In this document: one piece after another, positions 34,947 through 45,236 of the stretch
Numbering within the stretch: the first letter of the stretch is position 1
How the letters are laid out: each line of letters opens with the position of its first letter
Assembly (NCBI GenBank): GCA_035943095.1
Contig: DASZCN010000114.1
Coordinates: forward strand, 1 to 64,000
Direction of reading: 5' to 3'
Length of the DNA stretch: 64,000 nt
Source of the DNA: AG41 sp035943095
GTDB taxonomy: Bacteria; Gemmatimonadota; Gemmatimonadetes; Gemmatimonadales; GWC2-71-9
Program-made: the position numbers and the translations under genes
The notes under the pieces: model-generated
What the model saw: only the letters and a program-made list of their open reading frames with translations
Database searches by the model: none
Told to the model about the DNA's origin: nothing

Positions 34947-35285
34947 CTAGTCGAGCACGACGGCGGTGCCATAGCACAGCACCTCGGTGGCCGAAGCCCG
35001 GCTCGCGACTTCCGACGCGTCGAACGCGACGCCGAGCACCGCGTTCGCCCCGACCTCGCGGGCATGTTCGATCATCAAGTCGTACGCCGTCTTGCGCGCT
35101 TGCTCGCACATCTCCGTGTAGGCGCCGATCTGACCTCCGATGATGCTTTTCAATCCGCCGAGAATGCCCTGCGAGATCGTGGGCGCGCGCACGGTGATCC
35201 CGCGAACTACCCCCCTGTATTCGCGCACGCGGCGGCCCTCGACGTCGAAGGTGGTGGACACGATCAAGGACGATTGGATGGCCAT
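34947..35285 (-). CDS. YbjQ/UPF0145 family protein
   Basis: 112-residue protein of the YbjQ family (putative heavy-metal-binding, pentamer-forming, function unproven). Typical stretches: VREYRGVVRGITVRAP, GGLKSIIGGQIGAYTEM and GANAVLGVAFDA. ATG 35285 has AAGGGG about 9 nt upstream. It is 24 bp upstream of ndh and divergent from sdhC. Confidence 0.88.
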   Translation of the reverse strand: MAIQSSLIVSTTFDVEGRRVREYRGVVRGITVRAPTISQGILGGLKSIIGGQIGAYTEMCEQARKTAYDLMIEHAREVGANAVLGVAFDASEVASRASATEVLCYGTAVVLD

Positions 35286-35319
35286 CGGCGTGTACCCCTT
35301 CGGTTGAGTTAAGCGGCGA

Positions 35320-35332
35320 TAACACTTTGTTA
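35320..35332. promoter_or_regulatory. inverted repeat in the ybjQ-sdhC divergent region
   Basis: TAACA-CTT-TGTTA, 5-bp arms with a 3-base centre, in the AT-rich part of the 113-bp divergent region. Possible operator for either gene; no regulator is assigned. Confidence 0.3.
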
Positions 35333-35357
35333 AAGATAGCGCTGCACGCGTTTCCGC

Positions 35358-35387
35358 TTGCCTGAGCCGCCAGGGAGTAAGTATCAT
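35358..35387 (+). promoter_or_regulatory. candidate sdhCAB promoter
   Basis: TTGCCT (35358-35363), 18-bp spacer, TATCAT (35382-35387). The predicted start is only about 5 nt before the sdhC ATG, with no Shine-Dalgarno, so the message would be nearly leaderless. Confidence 0.45.
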
Positions 35388-35398
35388 CCCACCGTTCC

Positions 35399-36108
35399 AT
35401 GACCAGCCCCCCCCCCACCGCCGCGGCTCCCCTCCCGCCCCGCTCGGGCCTCGTCCGCTCGCTCGTCGGGAAGAAGGTGATCATGGCCGTCACGGGCGTG
35501 ATCCTCTTCCTCTTTGTGGTGGGCCACCTCGTGGGCAACCTCAAGGTGTTCCAGGGTCCCGAGCACTTCAACGCCTATGCGGAAGGCCTGCGCACCGTGG
35601 GGGCGCCGTTCCTCGCCCGCGGGCAGCTGCTCTGGGCCGTCCGGGTCGTCCTCCTGATTTCGCTGTTCCTCCACATCTGGGCGGCCATCGCAGTAACCCG
35701 GGCGAGCTGGGCGGCGCGTCCGGTCGGCTACCACGGCCTCACGCCGACCGAGACGACGTACGCGGCCCGCACGATGCGCTGGGGCGGCGTCATCATTTTC
35801 CTCTACGTCGTCTATCACCTGTTCGATCTCACGTTCGGCGCGCTCAACCCGAGCTTCGTGCCCGGAGACGTCTATCACAACCTGATCGCGAGTTTCATGC
35901 GATGGCCGGTGTCGGCGGTCTACATCGCGGCGGTGATCGTCGTCGGCCTTCACATCGACCACGGCTTGTGGAGCGCGTTCCAGACCCTCGGACTGAACCG
36001 GCCGCCAACGTTCCGCTGGCGCCGGGGCGTCGCGGTCGCGATCGCGGTGATCATCACGGCAGGGTACGTTGCCATCCCGCTCGCGGTGCTCGCTGGCAAG
36101 GTCCGCTG

Positions 36109-36109
<1 letters not shown>
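35399..36109 (+). CDS. sdhC: succinate dehydrogenase cytochrome b558 subunit
   Basis: Di-heme membrane anchor of the Bacillus/Bacteroidetes b558 type, 236 residues, five helices. Candidate heme histidines are in FVVGHLVGN, FLHIWAA, VVYHLFDL and VGLHIDHGL. The Pro/Ala-rich first 15 residues are cytoplasmic. A single anchor is consistent with the absence of sdhD. Overlaps sdhA by one base (TGATG). Confidence 0.93.
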
Positions 36110-38021
<1,912 letters not shown>

Positions 38022-38022
<1 letters not shown>

Positions 38023-38798
38023 TGCGGCTCACCCTCCACGTCTGGCGCCAATCCGGTCCCCACGATCCAGGGCGGTTCATTCGCTATGACGTGACGGACG
38101 TCGGCCCGGACATGTCATTTCTCGAAATGCTCGACGTGCTGAACCAGCAGCTACTCGGCCGCCAGGAATCGCCGATCGCGTTCGATCACGACTGCCGCGA
38201 GGGGATTTGCGGGGCGTGCGGCATGGTCATCAATGGCCGCCCTCACGGGCCACGGCACGCGACCACCACCTGCCAGCTCCACATGCGCATGTTCCCCGAT
38301 GGGTCGGAGCTGTGGATCGAGCCCTGGCGGGCCCGCGCGTTTCCCGTGGTCAAGGATCTGGTGGTGGACCGGAGCGCGTTCGATCGCGTGATCGCGGCGG
38401 GCGGGTTCATCACCGCGCGTACCGGCAGCGCTCCCGAGGCGAACGCGACCCTGGTGCCCAAGCGCGACGCGGATCTGGCGATGGATGCGGCCGCGTGCAT
38501 CGGCTGCGGGGCCTGCGTGGCCGCCTGCCCCAACGCCTCGGCCATGCTGTTCGTCGCCGCCAAGGTGTCGCACCTGGGGCTCCTGCCCCAGGGCCAGCCG
38601 GAGCGGGGCACGCGCGTCGTGAACATGGTGGGACAGATGGACGCGGAAGGCTTCGGCGCCTGCACCAATCACGGCGAGTGCATGGCCGCGTGTCCCAAGG
38701 AGATCTCGATCGACTTTATCGCCCGGCTGAACCGGGACTACCTCAAGGCGACCCTCGCGCCCAAGCCACAGGTGAAGGAGTTCACCGGGGCGGCCTAG
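38022..38798 (+). CDS. sdhB: succinate dehydrogenase iron-sulfur subunit
   Basis: 258 residues. [2Fe-2S] ligands Cys58, 63, 66, 84; a CxxCxxCxxxC set at 159-169; and a CMAACPKEI set near 220. Starts one base into the sdhA stop. Its stop overlaps the mdh stop on the opposite strand (CTAG). Confidence 0.96.
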
Positions 38799-39724
38799 AC
38801 CTGCACCGTCTTCATCGTTTCCTTCACTGCCTCAGCCGACTTCTTCAGCGCCGCCTGCTCGTCCGGCGAGAGCTTCACTTCCAGGATCTTCTCGAGCCCC
38901 CCCCGCCCCAGCTTGCAGGGGACACCCAAATACGCGCCGGACATGCCGTACTCCCCATCTACCCACGCGGCGCACGGCAGGATGCGTTTCTTGTCGTGCA
39001 CGATCGCCTCGGCCATTTGCGTGACCGCCGCCGAGGGGGCGTAGTAGGCCGAGCCGGTCTTCAGAAACGCGACGATCTCGGCGCCGCCGTTCCTGGTCCG
39101 CTCCACAATCTTGTCGAGCGTCCGCTTGTCGAGGAGCTGCGTGACGGGAATGCCCGAGACGGTCGTGTAGGAGATCAAGGGCACCATCGTGTCCCCGTGT
39201 CCCCCCAGCACCATCGCCTGAATATCCTCGACGGACACGTCGAGCGCCTCCGCAAGGAAGGCCCGGTAGCGCGCCGTGTCGAGCACGCCGGCCATCCCGA
39301 TCACCCGCTCGCGCGGGAACCCCGTGACCTGTTTTGTGACCCAGCACATCACGTCGAGTGGGTTCGAGACGACGAGCACAATGGCGTTGGGGCACTGCTG
39401 TTTGATCTGCTGGGAGACCTGTTTCACGATGTCCGCGTTGGTGCGAACCAGGTCGTCGCGACTCATGCCGGGTTTGCGCGCGATCCCTGCGGTCACGACG
39501 ACGATCTCGCTGCCTCGGGCGGACTGGTAATCGTTCGCGCCGACCAGGCGCGTGTCAAAGCCTTCGATCGGTGCCGACTCCCATTGATCGAGCGCCTTGC
39601 CCTGCGGCACGCCCTCGATGACGTCGACGAGCACGACCGTGCGCGCGAGCGCCTTTTCCGCGATGCGCTGCGCGGCGGTGGCGCCGACGTTCCCGGCTCC
39701 GACAACCGTGATCTTGTTAACCAT
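38795..39724 (-). CDS. mdh: malate dehydrogenase (LDH-like type)
   Basis: 309 residues. NAD motif VVGAGNVGATAA, substrate-binding TAGIARKPGMSRDDL, SNPLDVM, and the catalytic histidine in LGGHGDTMVPL. The family is the LDH-like, tetrameric malate dehydrogenase. Ten bp after moaA and convergent with sdhB. Confidence 0.96.
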   Translation of the reverse strand: MVNKITVVGAGNVGATAAQRIAEKALARTVVLVDVIEGVPQGKALDQWESAPIEGFDTRLVGANDYQSARGSEIVVVTAGIARKPGMSRDDLVRTNADIVKQVSQQIKQQCPNAIVLVVSNPLDVMCWVTKQVTGFPRERVIGMAGVLDTARYRAFLAEALDVSVEDIQAMVLGGHGDTMVPLISYTTVSGIPVTQLLDKRTLDKIVERTRNGGAEIVAFLKTGSAYYAPSAAVTQMAEAIVHDKKRILPCAAWVDGEYGMSGAYLGVPCKLGRGGLEKILEVKLSPDEQAALKKSAEAVKETMKTVQV

Positions 39725-39733
39725 GAGGTGAGG

Positions 39734-40762
39734 TCATCCGCCCCGCGTGTGCATTTCCCGATGGGGATCGGCGCGCAGCGACTCGAGGCGGTACAGCGCA
39801 CCGCGCTGCGCCACGCCGAGCCGCTCCTCGGCACCACGGTCCGTGCGTCCCCGCCAACCGTCCTCGATGATCGCCGCCAGCTCTTCGTCGGTCGCCCCAC
39901 GCCGCAGCGGATCTCGCAAGTCCACGCCCCGCGCCGCGTAAAGGCACAGGAGCCACGTCCCATCCGCCGTTAGGCGGCTACGGTCGCAGGAGCGGCAGAA
40001 GGGTGCCGTGGTCGAGGCGATGATTCCGAACGTGGTCCCGTCGGGCAGCTGGAAGCGCTCCGCGGGCGAATGGGAATCGTCGGACAAGGGCTGGATCGCG
40101 CCATATCGGCGACCGAGGGTCTCGAGCATCTCGCGTTGCGACACGACCTGATCCATAGACCAGCGCGTGGCTCCGCCGACGTCCATATACTCAATGAACC
40201 GCACTTCCGCGTCGTGGGTGCGGGCGAACTCGATCAGATCGATCAGCTCGTCGTCGTTGAACCCGCGGATCACCACCGCGTTGAGCTTGAGTTTCCCGAA
40301 CCCCACCTGGCGCGCGACGGCGATGCCCTCCAGCACGTCGGTGTGGTGCGGGCTCTTGGCGAACGCGAGCATGCGCTCCGGACGGAGCGTATCGAGGCTC
40401 ACCGTCACCCGGCGGAGCCCCGCGGTTTGCAACGCGGCGGCTTGCTTGGCGAGTAACAGGCCGTTCGTGGTCATGGCGAGGTCGGTGATCCGGGCGTCAC
40501 GGGCGATCATCGTGACCAGAGCCGGCAGGTCGTGGCGCAGCAGTGGCTCGCCCCCCGTCAGCCGCACCTTGTGCACCCCCAGCCCGGCGAACACGCCGAC
40601 CAGGCGTGCGACCTCTTCGAACGTGAGGATCGACGCCCGGGGCAGCCACACGTAGTCGTCCTCAGGCATGCAGTAGCGGCACCGCATGTTGCAGCGATCG
40701 GTCACGGAGATGCGCAGGCTCCCGAGCGGGCGCTCGAGCGTGTCCCGGAGCGGCTCAGACAT
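39734..40762 (-). CDS. moaA: GTP 3',8-cyclase MoaA
   Basis: Radical-SAM first step of molybdenum cofactor synthesis, 342 residues. Cys24, Cys28, Cys31 in RCNMRCRYCMP bind the SAM cluster. A C-terminal set (FCRSCDRSRLT and a later LLCLY) binds the second cluster. The C-terminal RGG is shifted to HTRGG. Overlaps moaE by 8 bp. MoaC is not in the window. Confidence 0.96.
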   Translation of the reverse strand: MSEPLRDTLERPLGSLRISVTDRCNMRCRYCMPEDDYVWLPRASILTFEEVARLVGVFAGLGVHKVRLTGGEPLLRHDLPALVTMIARDARITDLAMTTNGLLLAKQAAALQTAGLRRVTVSLDTLRPERMLAFAKSPHHTDVLEGIAVARQVGFGKLKLNAVVIRGFNDDELIDLIEFARTHDAEVRFIEYMDVGGATRWSMDQVVSQREMLETLGRRYGAIQPLSDDSHSPAERFQLPDGTTFGIIASTTAPFCRSCDRSRLTADGTWLLCLYAARGVDLRDPLRRGATDEELAAIIEDGWRGRTDRGAEERLGVAQRGALYRLESLRADPHREMHTRGG

Positions 40763-41195
40763 GGGATGGCTTGCTCGTGGGATGGCCGGACGGGTCCACC
40801 CAGATTTCCGTGCCGTCCAGGCGCAGCTCCTTCTTCCACACGGGAATGCGGCGCTTCACTTCCTCGATCACGAAGCGACACGCGTCGAACGCCTGGGCGC
40901 GGTGCGGCGCCGCCGCCGCGATGCCGATGCTCGCCTCGCCGGCCGGAATGGTGCCGAGGCGGTGCCGGACGGCGATTCGCGCGTCGGGCCAACGGGCCGC
41001 CGCGTCCGCCACGAGCCGGCCGAATTCGACCTCCACCATCTCCTCGTACGCCGAGTACTCGATCGCCTCGACACCCCGCTCCTCGGCTCCGTTGCGCACG
41101 GTGCCGAGGAAGACGCACGTCCCACCGCGCTCGGGCGACGACACGTCGGCCACGAGCTGATCGATGGAGACGGGCTGGCGCGTGAGGTAGGTCAT
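40755..41195 (-). CDS. moaE: molybdopterin synthase catalytic subunit MoaE
   Basis: 146 residues. HRLGTIPAGEASI and VWKKELRLDGTEIWV contain the conserved Arg and active-site Lys. Transfers sulfur from MoaD to precursor Z. The start directly abuts the moaD stop. Confidence 0.95.
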   Translation of the reverse strand: MTYLTRQPVSIDQLVADVSSPERGGTCVFLGTVRNGAEERGVEAIEYSAYEEMVEVEFGRLVADAAARWPDARIAVRHRLGTIPAGEASIGIAAAAPHRAQAFDACRFVIEEVKRRIPVWKKELRLDGTEIWVDPSGHPTSKPSHV

Positions 41196-41456
41196 TCAAC
41201 CGCCAGCAATGGGGGGGAGGAACGCCACTTCGTCTCCGTCCTCGACCTGTGCGTCGAGCTTCGTCTGCTTGAGATTCACCGCCGCGAGTGGACGCTCGGG
41301 CAGGGACCCGGCCCCAGGGAGCTCCGCTCGCACGCGCCGCACCACGTCGCCGACCGTCGCCGGGAGCGGCACCGACACTTGAGCCTCGGTGCGCCCGACC
41401 AGCTCGGCGTACCGCGCGAAGAAGCGCACCCGCACTGTGGCCGATGTGGCGTCCAT
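41196..41456 (-). CDS. moaD: molybdopterin synthase sulfur carrier MoaD
   Basis: 86 residues, ubiquitin-like, ending in the required Gly-Gly (PPIAGG) that is thiocarboxylated. VRFFARYAELVG is the usual N-terminal strand. First gene of the moaD-moaE-moaA-mdh string, 24 bp after the M61 peptidase. Confidence 0.93.
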   Translation of the reverse strand: MDATSATVRVRFFARYAELVGRTEAQVSVPLPATVGDVVRRVRAELPGAGSLPERPLAAVNLKQTKLDAQVEDGDEVAFLPPIAGG

Positions 41457-41480
41457 AGATCGACCGAAAACTAGCCGCGC

Positions 41481-43268
41481 TCAGCTCCCTGTGGTACCGC
41501 TCGCGATGCCGTGCCAGATCTTCGTCTGTTTCGCGGTCGGCGACGCTGCCGGTGAGAGCGTAAAGGACACCGCGGTTCGCTCCCGGACCTCCGTGTTCAG
41601 GGTCATGGATTTCCCCTCGCGCGTGATGTCGATCGTGAGTGGGGCGCCCGCCTTGCCACGGTAGCGATCGCGGAACGGCCCGCCCCAATCCTGATCCGGA
41701 CGGGTGTCGATGTCGCCTACTTTGAGCAGCACGTCTCCCGGCTCGAGTCCCGCGGCCTCGGCGGAACTGCCGGGGACCACGCCCTGCACCACCAGCCTGC
41801 CCTCCGAGCCCGCCTGCGCGTTCACTCCGAGGAACGGATTCGACACGCCCTGGCGCGCGACCGCGATGCCGGCCTTCGCGAACACCGCCTCGTACGGGAG
41901 CGGGTCGCGGCCGTTGACGTAGCGCTGGTAGAACGCGTCCACGTCCGGCATCCCGGTCTCGCGCAGCAGGCTCAACAGTTCGCGGGTCGTAAAGCCCTTC
42001 TGCTTCTGGTAAAAGCGCGCGTACAGCGCTCGCATCACGTCGTCGAGACTCTTGCGGTTGTCCGTCGCGTCGCGGATTGAGACGTCGAGCAGCATGCCGG
42101 TGAGCGCGCCCTTCGGGTAGTAGAGCTGAGAGCTGTTCACGAAGACTTCGTTGATCCAGGTCGCGACGCTGCCGTCCTCTTCGCTCCAGGGCTCCGGCGC
42201 GGACTCGACCTGCTGCATGTCCGATCCCGTGTTGGCGAGGAACTGCTCCGTGGTCCAGAGGCCGGAACGAATGTTCGTGAGATCGGCATAGTAGTCGGTC
42301 ACACCTTCCGACCACCACAGGAGCGGCGTGTACTGTTCCGCGTGGTAGTTGTAGGGCCACATCTCAGCGGGCCGGATCCGCTTCACGTTGAAGAGATGGA
42401 AATACTCGTGCGACATGAGCGGAATCATGAAATCGCCGAAGTTCCCGACGGCGTCGGCGAACCCACCCTGCGGCATGATGTCGAACTGCGAGGCGCTGTG
42501 CTCCAACCCGCCGCCAAAGTTGATCGGCTCGCGGATCACGTTGAAAAACACGGTATACGCATCGTACGGTGGGCCGCCGAACAAGGCGTTTTCCGTTTTC
42601 GCGATCTTCTCGAGATCGGCCCGCATGTTGCGCTGCACGCCTTCGGAGTACGCGTCGGCGGGCCACACGGCGATACGCAGCCACTTCCCGTCGACGGGCA
42701 GGGAGTCCGCCATGAAATGGCCCAGGAACGTCTCGGCGTCGGCCAGCTCATGATAGGTGGAGGCGAGATACGGACCCGCGGCAGACGGTCTGAGCGCGGT
42801 GGTGACCTGCCAGCCGGGAGGCAGCGTGAACTTCACCTCGGCCGGGCGATCGAGCTGGCCCTCTTCGTACAGAAACAGGTTGGTTCCGAGAAACTGCGCG
42901 AAGTCTCCGACGATGCGGGCCATGGAGAGATCGATCGTATCGGCGAGATAGTCGAACTCGACGCTCACGCGGTCGCTCTTTGCCGTCGCGACCCGCCACG
43001 TGTCCTTATCGGCTCGATCCCAGAAGAGTGATTGCCCGGCCGCGCTCTTCGCCGCGAAGTGGCGCACGTACCGCGCGTAATTCTGGATCTCATAGTTCCC
43101 GGGACTCCACGCCGGCAGCGAGACGTACAACGTGTCCTTGCCGCGCGCGGGGAATTCGGCGCGCACGTGGAACAACCGGGTGGCGGGAGCGGGAACCGAA
43201 ACGTCGTACTTCACCGGGAGTTGGGCGGACAGGGGGACGGCCAAGAAGAGCAAGAGCAGGTGACGCAC
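41481..43268 (-). CDS. secreted M61 (glycyl aminopeptidase-like) peptidase with PDZ domain
   Basis: 595 residues. Signal peptide at 1-15 (RHLLLLFLAVPLSAQ), N-terminal beta domain, catalytic HEYFH (287-291) with third zinc ligand Glu321 in WWSEGVTDYYA, and a C-terminal PDZ domain (about 480-560). GTG 43268 is chosen because CGGAG lies 6 nt upstream and it yields a clean signal peptide. The longer frame crosses the HU terminator. Probably periplasmic. Confidence 0.9.
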   Translation of the reverse strand: MRHLLLLFLAVPLSAQLPVKYDVSVPAPATRLFHVRAEFPARGKDTLYVSLPAWSPGNYEIQNYARYVRHFAAKSAAGQSLFWDRADKDTWRVATAKSDRVSVEFDYLADTIDLSMARIVGDFAQFLGTNLFLYEEGQLDRPAEVKFTLPPGWQVTTALRPSAAGPYLASTYHELADAETFLGHFMADSLPVDGKWLRIAVWPADAYSEGVQRNMRADLEKIAKTENALFGGPPYDAYTVFFNVIREPINFGGGLEHSASQFDIMPQGGFADAVGNFGDFMIPLMSHEYFHLFNVKRIRPAEMWPYNYHAEQYTPLLWWSEGVTDYYADLTNIRSGLWTTEQFLANTGSDMQQVESAPEPWSEEDGSVATWINEVFVNSSQLYYPKGALTGMLLDVSIRDATDNRKSLDDVMRALYARFYQKQKGFTTRELLSLLRETGMPDVDAFYQRYVNGRDPLPYEAVFAKAGIAVARQGVSNPFLGVNAQAGSEGRLVVQGVVPGSSAEAAGLEPGDVLLKVGDIDTRPDQDWGGPFRDRYRGKAGAPLTIDITREGKSMTLNTEVRERTAVSFTLSPAASPTAKQTKIWHGIASGTTGS

Positions 43269-43311
43269 GAGCGACTCCGCGATCGAGGTGGATGCTGGGA
43301 CTACCCCGCGC

Positions 43312-43346
43312 AAAACGAAGCGGCCCAGACGGTTAGTCGGGGCCGC
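43312..43346 (-). terminator. intrinsic terminator downstream of the HU gene
   Basis: On the minus strand GCGGCCC (43346-43340) pairs with GGGCCGC (43326-43320). An inner GAC/GTC pairing and a 5-nt loop complete the stem, which is followed by TTCGTTTT. It ends the HU message 31 bp after its stop codon and precedes the M61 start. Confidence 0.65.
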
Positions 43347-43376
43347 GTCAGAACGGCAATAATTCGGCATGCGTTC

Positions 43377-43691
43377 TCAGGGTGTGACGCGCTCGCTCGC
43401 CTCGGCCACCATCGCCCGCAACTCCTTGCTGGGCTTGAAGACAGGTACCGGACGCGCTGCCACTTCGACCGGGTCGCCGGTGCGTGGATTGCGCGCCATC
43501 CGAGTCTTGCGCTGGCGGATCTTGAACGTGCCAAATCCGCGAATTTCAATGTTATGCTGCTCTGCGAGTGCCGCTTTGACCGCGTCGAGAAATGAATCCA
43601 CGACGCGAGCGCAGTCCTTCTTGGAAATCAGGGGACCGGCGGTTCGAGCGATTTGTGCGGTGACCTTTTCGACCAGGTCGGCCTTCGTCAT
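43377..43691 (-). CDS. HU/IHF family DNA-binding protein
   Basis: Nucleoid protein, 104 residues. TKADLVEKVT at the N-terminus; the DNA-binding arm region has RGFGTFKIRQRKTRMARNP, followed by FKPSKELRAMV. ATG 43691 has AAGGGGGA upstream. It has its own promoter and terminator, an isolated unit inside a long same-strand run. HU versus IHF cannot be settled; only one such gene is seen here. Confidence 0.93.
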   Translation of the reverse strand: MTKADLVEKVTAQIARTAGPLISKKDCARVVDSFLDAVKAALAEQHNIEIRGFGTFKIRQRKTRMARNPRTGDPVEVAARPVPVFKPSKELRAMVAEASERVTP

Positions 43692-43697
43692 CCGTCC

Positions 43698-43716
43698 CCC
43701 TTGAAGGGCCCAAGGG
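43698..43716 (-). promoter_or_regulatory. hairpin overlapping the HU Shine-Dalgarno
   Basis: On the minus strand CCCTTG and CAAGGG form a 6-bp stem around a 7-nt loop. The 3' arm leads straight into the GGGGGA ribosome site of the HU gene, so the structure could limit translation. Confidence 0.45.
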
Positions 43717-43734
43717 CTGTCAAGACGAGGGGCC

Positions 43735-43763
43735 AACTTACGGGCTTACCTATTGTGTGTCAA
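43735..43763 (-). promoter_or_regulatory. candidate HU promoter inside the carA 3' end
   Basis: TTGACA (43763-43758), 17-bp spacer, TAAGTT (43740-43735). The -35 box encodes the last carA codons. A leader of about 37 nt carries the hairpin at 43698-43716. Confidence 0.55.
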
Positions 43764-44835
43764 GAGCTTGGAGAAACTGTTCGAAGTGGCCCTGAGCGTC
43801 GTGGGGTCCCGGCGAGGCCTCAGGATGGTATTGGACCGCAAAGATCGGGTATTCCCTGTGCCTCACGCCTTCAACGGTGTGGTCGTTCAGGTTAAGGTGC
43901 GTGACCTCGAGCGCCTTGGCGCCCGGAACGCCGCTCGTGTCGCCCCGGACCGCGAAGCCGTGATTCTGCGATGTTATAAGTACTTGCCCTGTCGCGAGAT
44001 CGCGCACCGGATGGTTGCCGCCCCGGTGGCCATAGGGAAGTTTCACCGTGTCACCCCCGAGCGCCAAGCCCAGCAGCTGGTGCCCGAGGCAGATCCCGAA
44101 GATGGGGAGTGAGCCGTCGGCGAGCTCGCGCAGCGTAGCGATCGCGTATCCCACCGCGGCCGGATCGCCCGGACCGTTCGACAGGAAGAGCCCATCGGGC
44201 TCGAGCTCCCGGATCCGCGCCGCGGGCGTGGCGGCCGGCACGATCGTGACCCGGCAGCCGTTGCGGACGAACAGCCTCAGGATGTTGCGCTTCATGCCGT
44301 AGTCGTAGGCGACGACGTGGCGGCGCGCGTCCGCCGGGGGGGGACCCTCGACGTACTCGGCGTCGATCGTCGCGTGGGTCGCGAGATCGAGCCCGTCCAT
44401 GGAGGGGCTCGCCGCGAGCGCCGCCCGCACGGTCGCGCTCGGCTCCTCACCCACTACGACGGCGCCGCGCATGGCACCCTTGGAGCGGATGTGTCGTGTC
44501 AGCTGGCGCGTGTCGACGTCGGCGACGATCGGCACGTGCGCCGCCGCGAGCCAGTCCGCGAGCGTGCCCGTGGCGCGCCAGTTCGACGGCTTGCCCGAGA
44601 GCTCCCGCACCACGACGCCCGCGACCCGCGGCCGATCGGACTCGACGTCCTCCGGATTGATGCCGCAGTTCCCGATCATGGGTGCCGTCATGACGACGAT
44701 CTGCCCGAGGTACGACGGGTCGGTAAAGACCTCTTGATAGCCGGACAGGTTCGTGGTGAAGACGACTTCAGCGTACGTCGGCTCGAACTCGATTGGCGCG
44801 GTGCCGGGGAACACGGCTCCGTCCTCGAGCAGCAC
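43750..44835 (-). CDS. carA: carbamoyl-phosphate synthase small (glutaminase) subunit
   Basis: Hydrolyses glutamine for carbamoyl phosphate, feeding arginine and pyrimidines. 361 residues. Class I amidotransferase triad: Cys249 in GICLGHQLL, His337 and Glu339 in QYHPEASPGPHD. Start GTG 44835, 16 bp after secG. carB is not adjacent, which is unusual. Confidence 0.95.
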   Translation of the reverse strand: MLLEDGAVFPGTAPIEFEPTYAEVVFTTNLSGYQEVFTDPSYLGQIVVMTAPMIGNCGINPEDVESDRPRVAGVVVRELSGKPSNWRATGTLADWLAAAHVPIVADVDTRQLTRHIRSKGAMRGAVVVGEEPSATVRAALAASPSMDGLDLATHATIDAEYVEGPPPADARRHVVAYDYGMKRNILRLFVRNGCRVTIVPAATPAARIRELEPDGLFLSNGPGDPAAVGYAIATLRELADGSLPIFGICLGHQLLGLALGGDTVKLPYGHRGGNHPVRDLATGQVLITSQNHGFAVRGDTSGVPGAKALEVTHLNLNDHTVEGVRHREYPIFAVQYHPEASPGPHDAQGHFEQFLQALDTQ

Positions 44836-44851
44836 GTAGGCCGGGCGGCGG

Positions 44852-45220
44852 TCAGCGATGGGGTGGGCGGCTCTGGTTGGAGGGTGGAGGCGTGCTCGGC
44901 TGCGCCGGGCTCGTCGGCAGCGGCAGCGGCGTGGGTTGCACCGGCGCGGGGGCGGGAACGCCGCCCTCGAGCACCGAGCGCGGCGACGCGCTGCGGGACG
45001 ACAGGACCGCTAGGATCAGGGAGATGAAGAGGAAAACGCCGGCGCACCACCAGGTGATCTTCGTGAGCAGCGTGGTGGCCTGGCGGCCGCCCATGAACTG
45101 CTCGGTGCCGGCACCCCCGCCCAGCGACGCCAGTCCCCCGCCCTGTCCCGCCTGCAGCAGAACCGCGGCGATCAGGATCAAGGCATCGAGCGCGAGCAAA
45201 AGCAACAGAGCGTCATACAT
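44852..45220 (-). CDS. secG: preprotein translocase subunit SecG
   Basis: Small Sec translocon subunit, 122 residues. Two membrane helices (about 5-24 and 56-75) flank the conserved QAGQGGGLASLGGG loop. The last 40 residues are a Pro/Ser-rich tail longer than usual. Directly follows tpiA (16 bp), a common neighbourhood. Confidence 0.93.
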   Translation of the reverse strand: MYDALLLLLALDALILIAAVLLQAGQGGGLASLGGGAGTEQFMGGRQATTLLTKITWWCAGVFLFISLILAVLSSRSASPRSVLEGGVPAPAPVQPTPLPLPTSPAQPSTPPPSNQSRPPHR

Positions 45221-45236
45221 GCGGCGCGGATAATAC

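Noticed and set aside
40702..42360. 552-residue minus-strand frame over moaE, moaD and the M61 gene
   Set aside because: Overlaps three well-supported genes in another frame; composition typical of GC-rich shadow.
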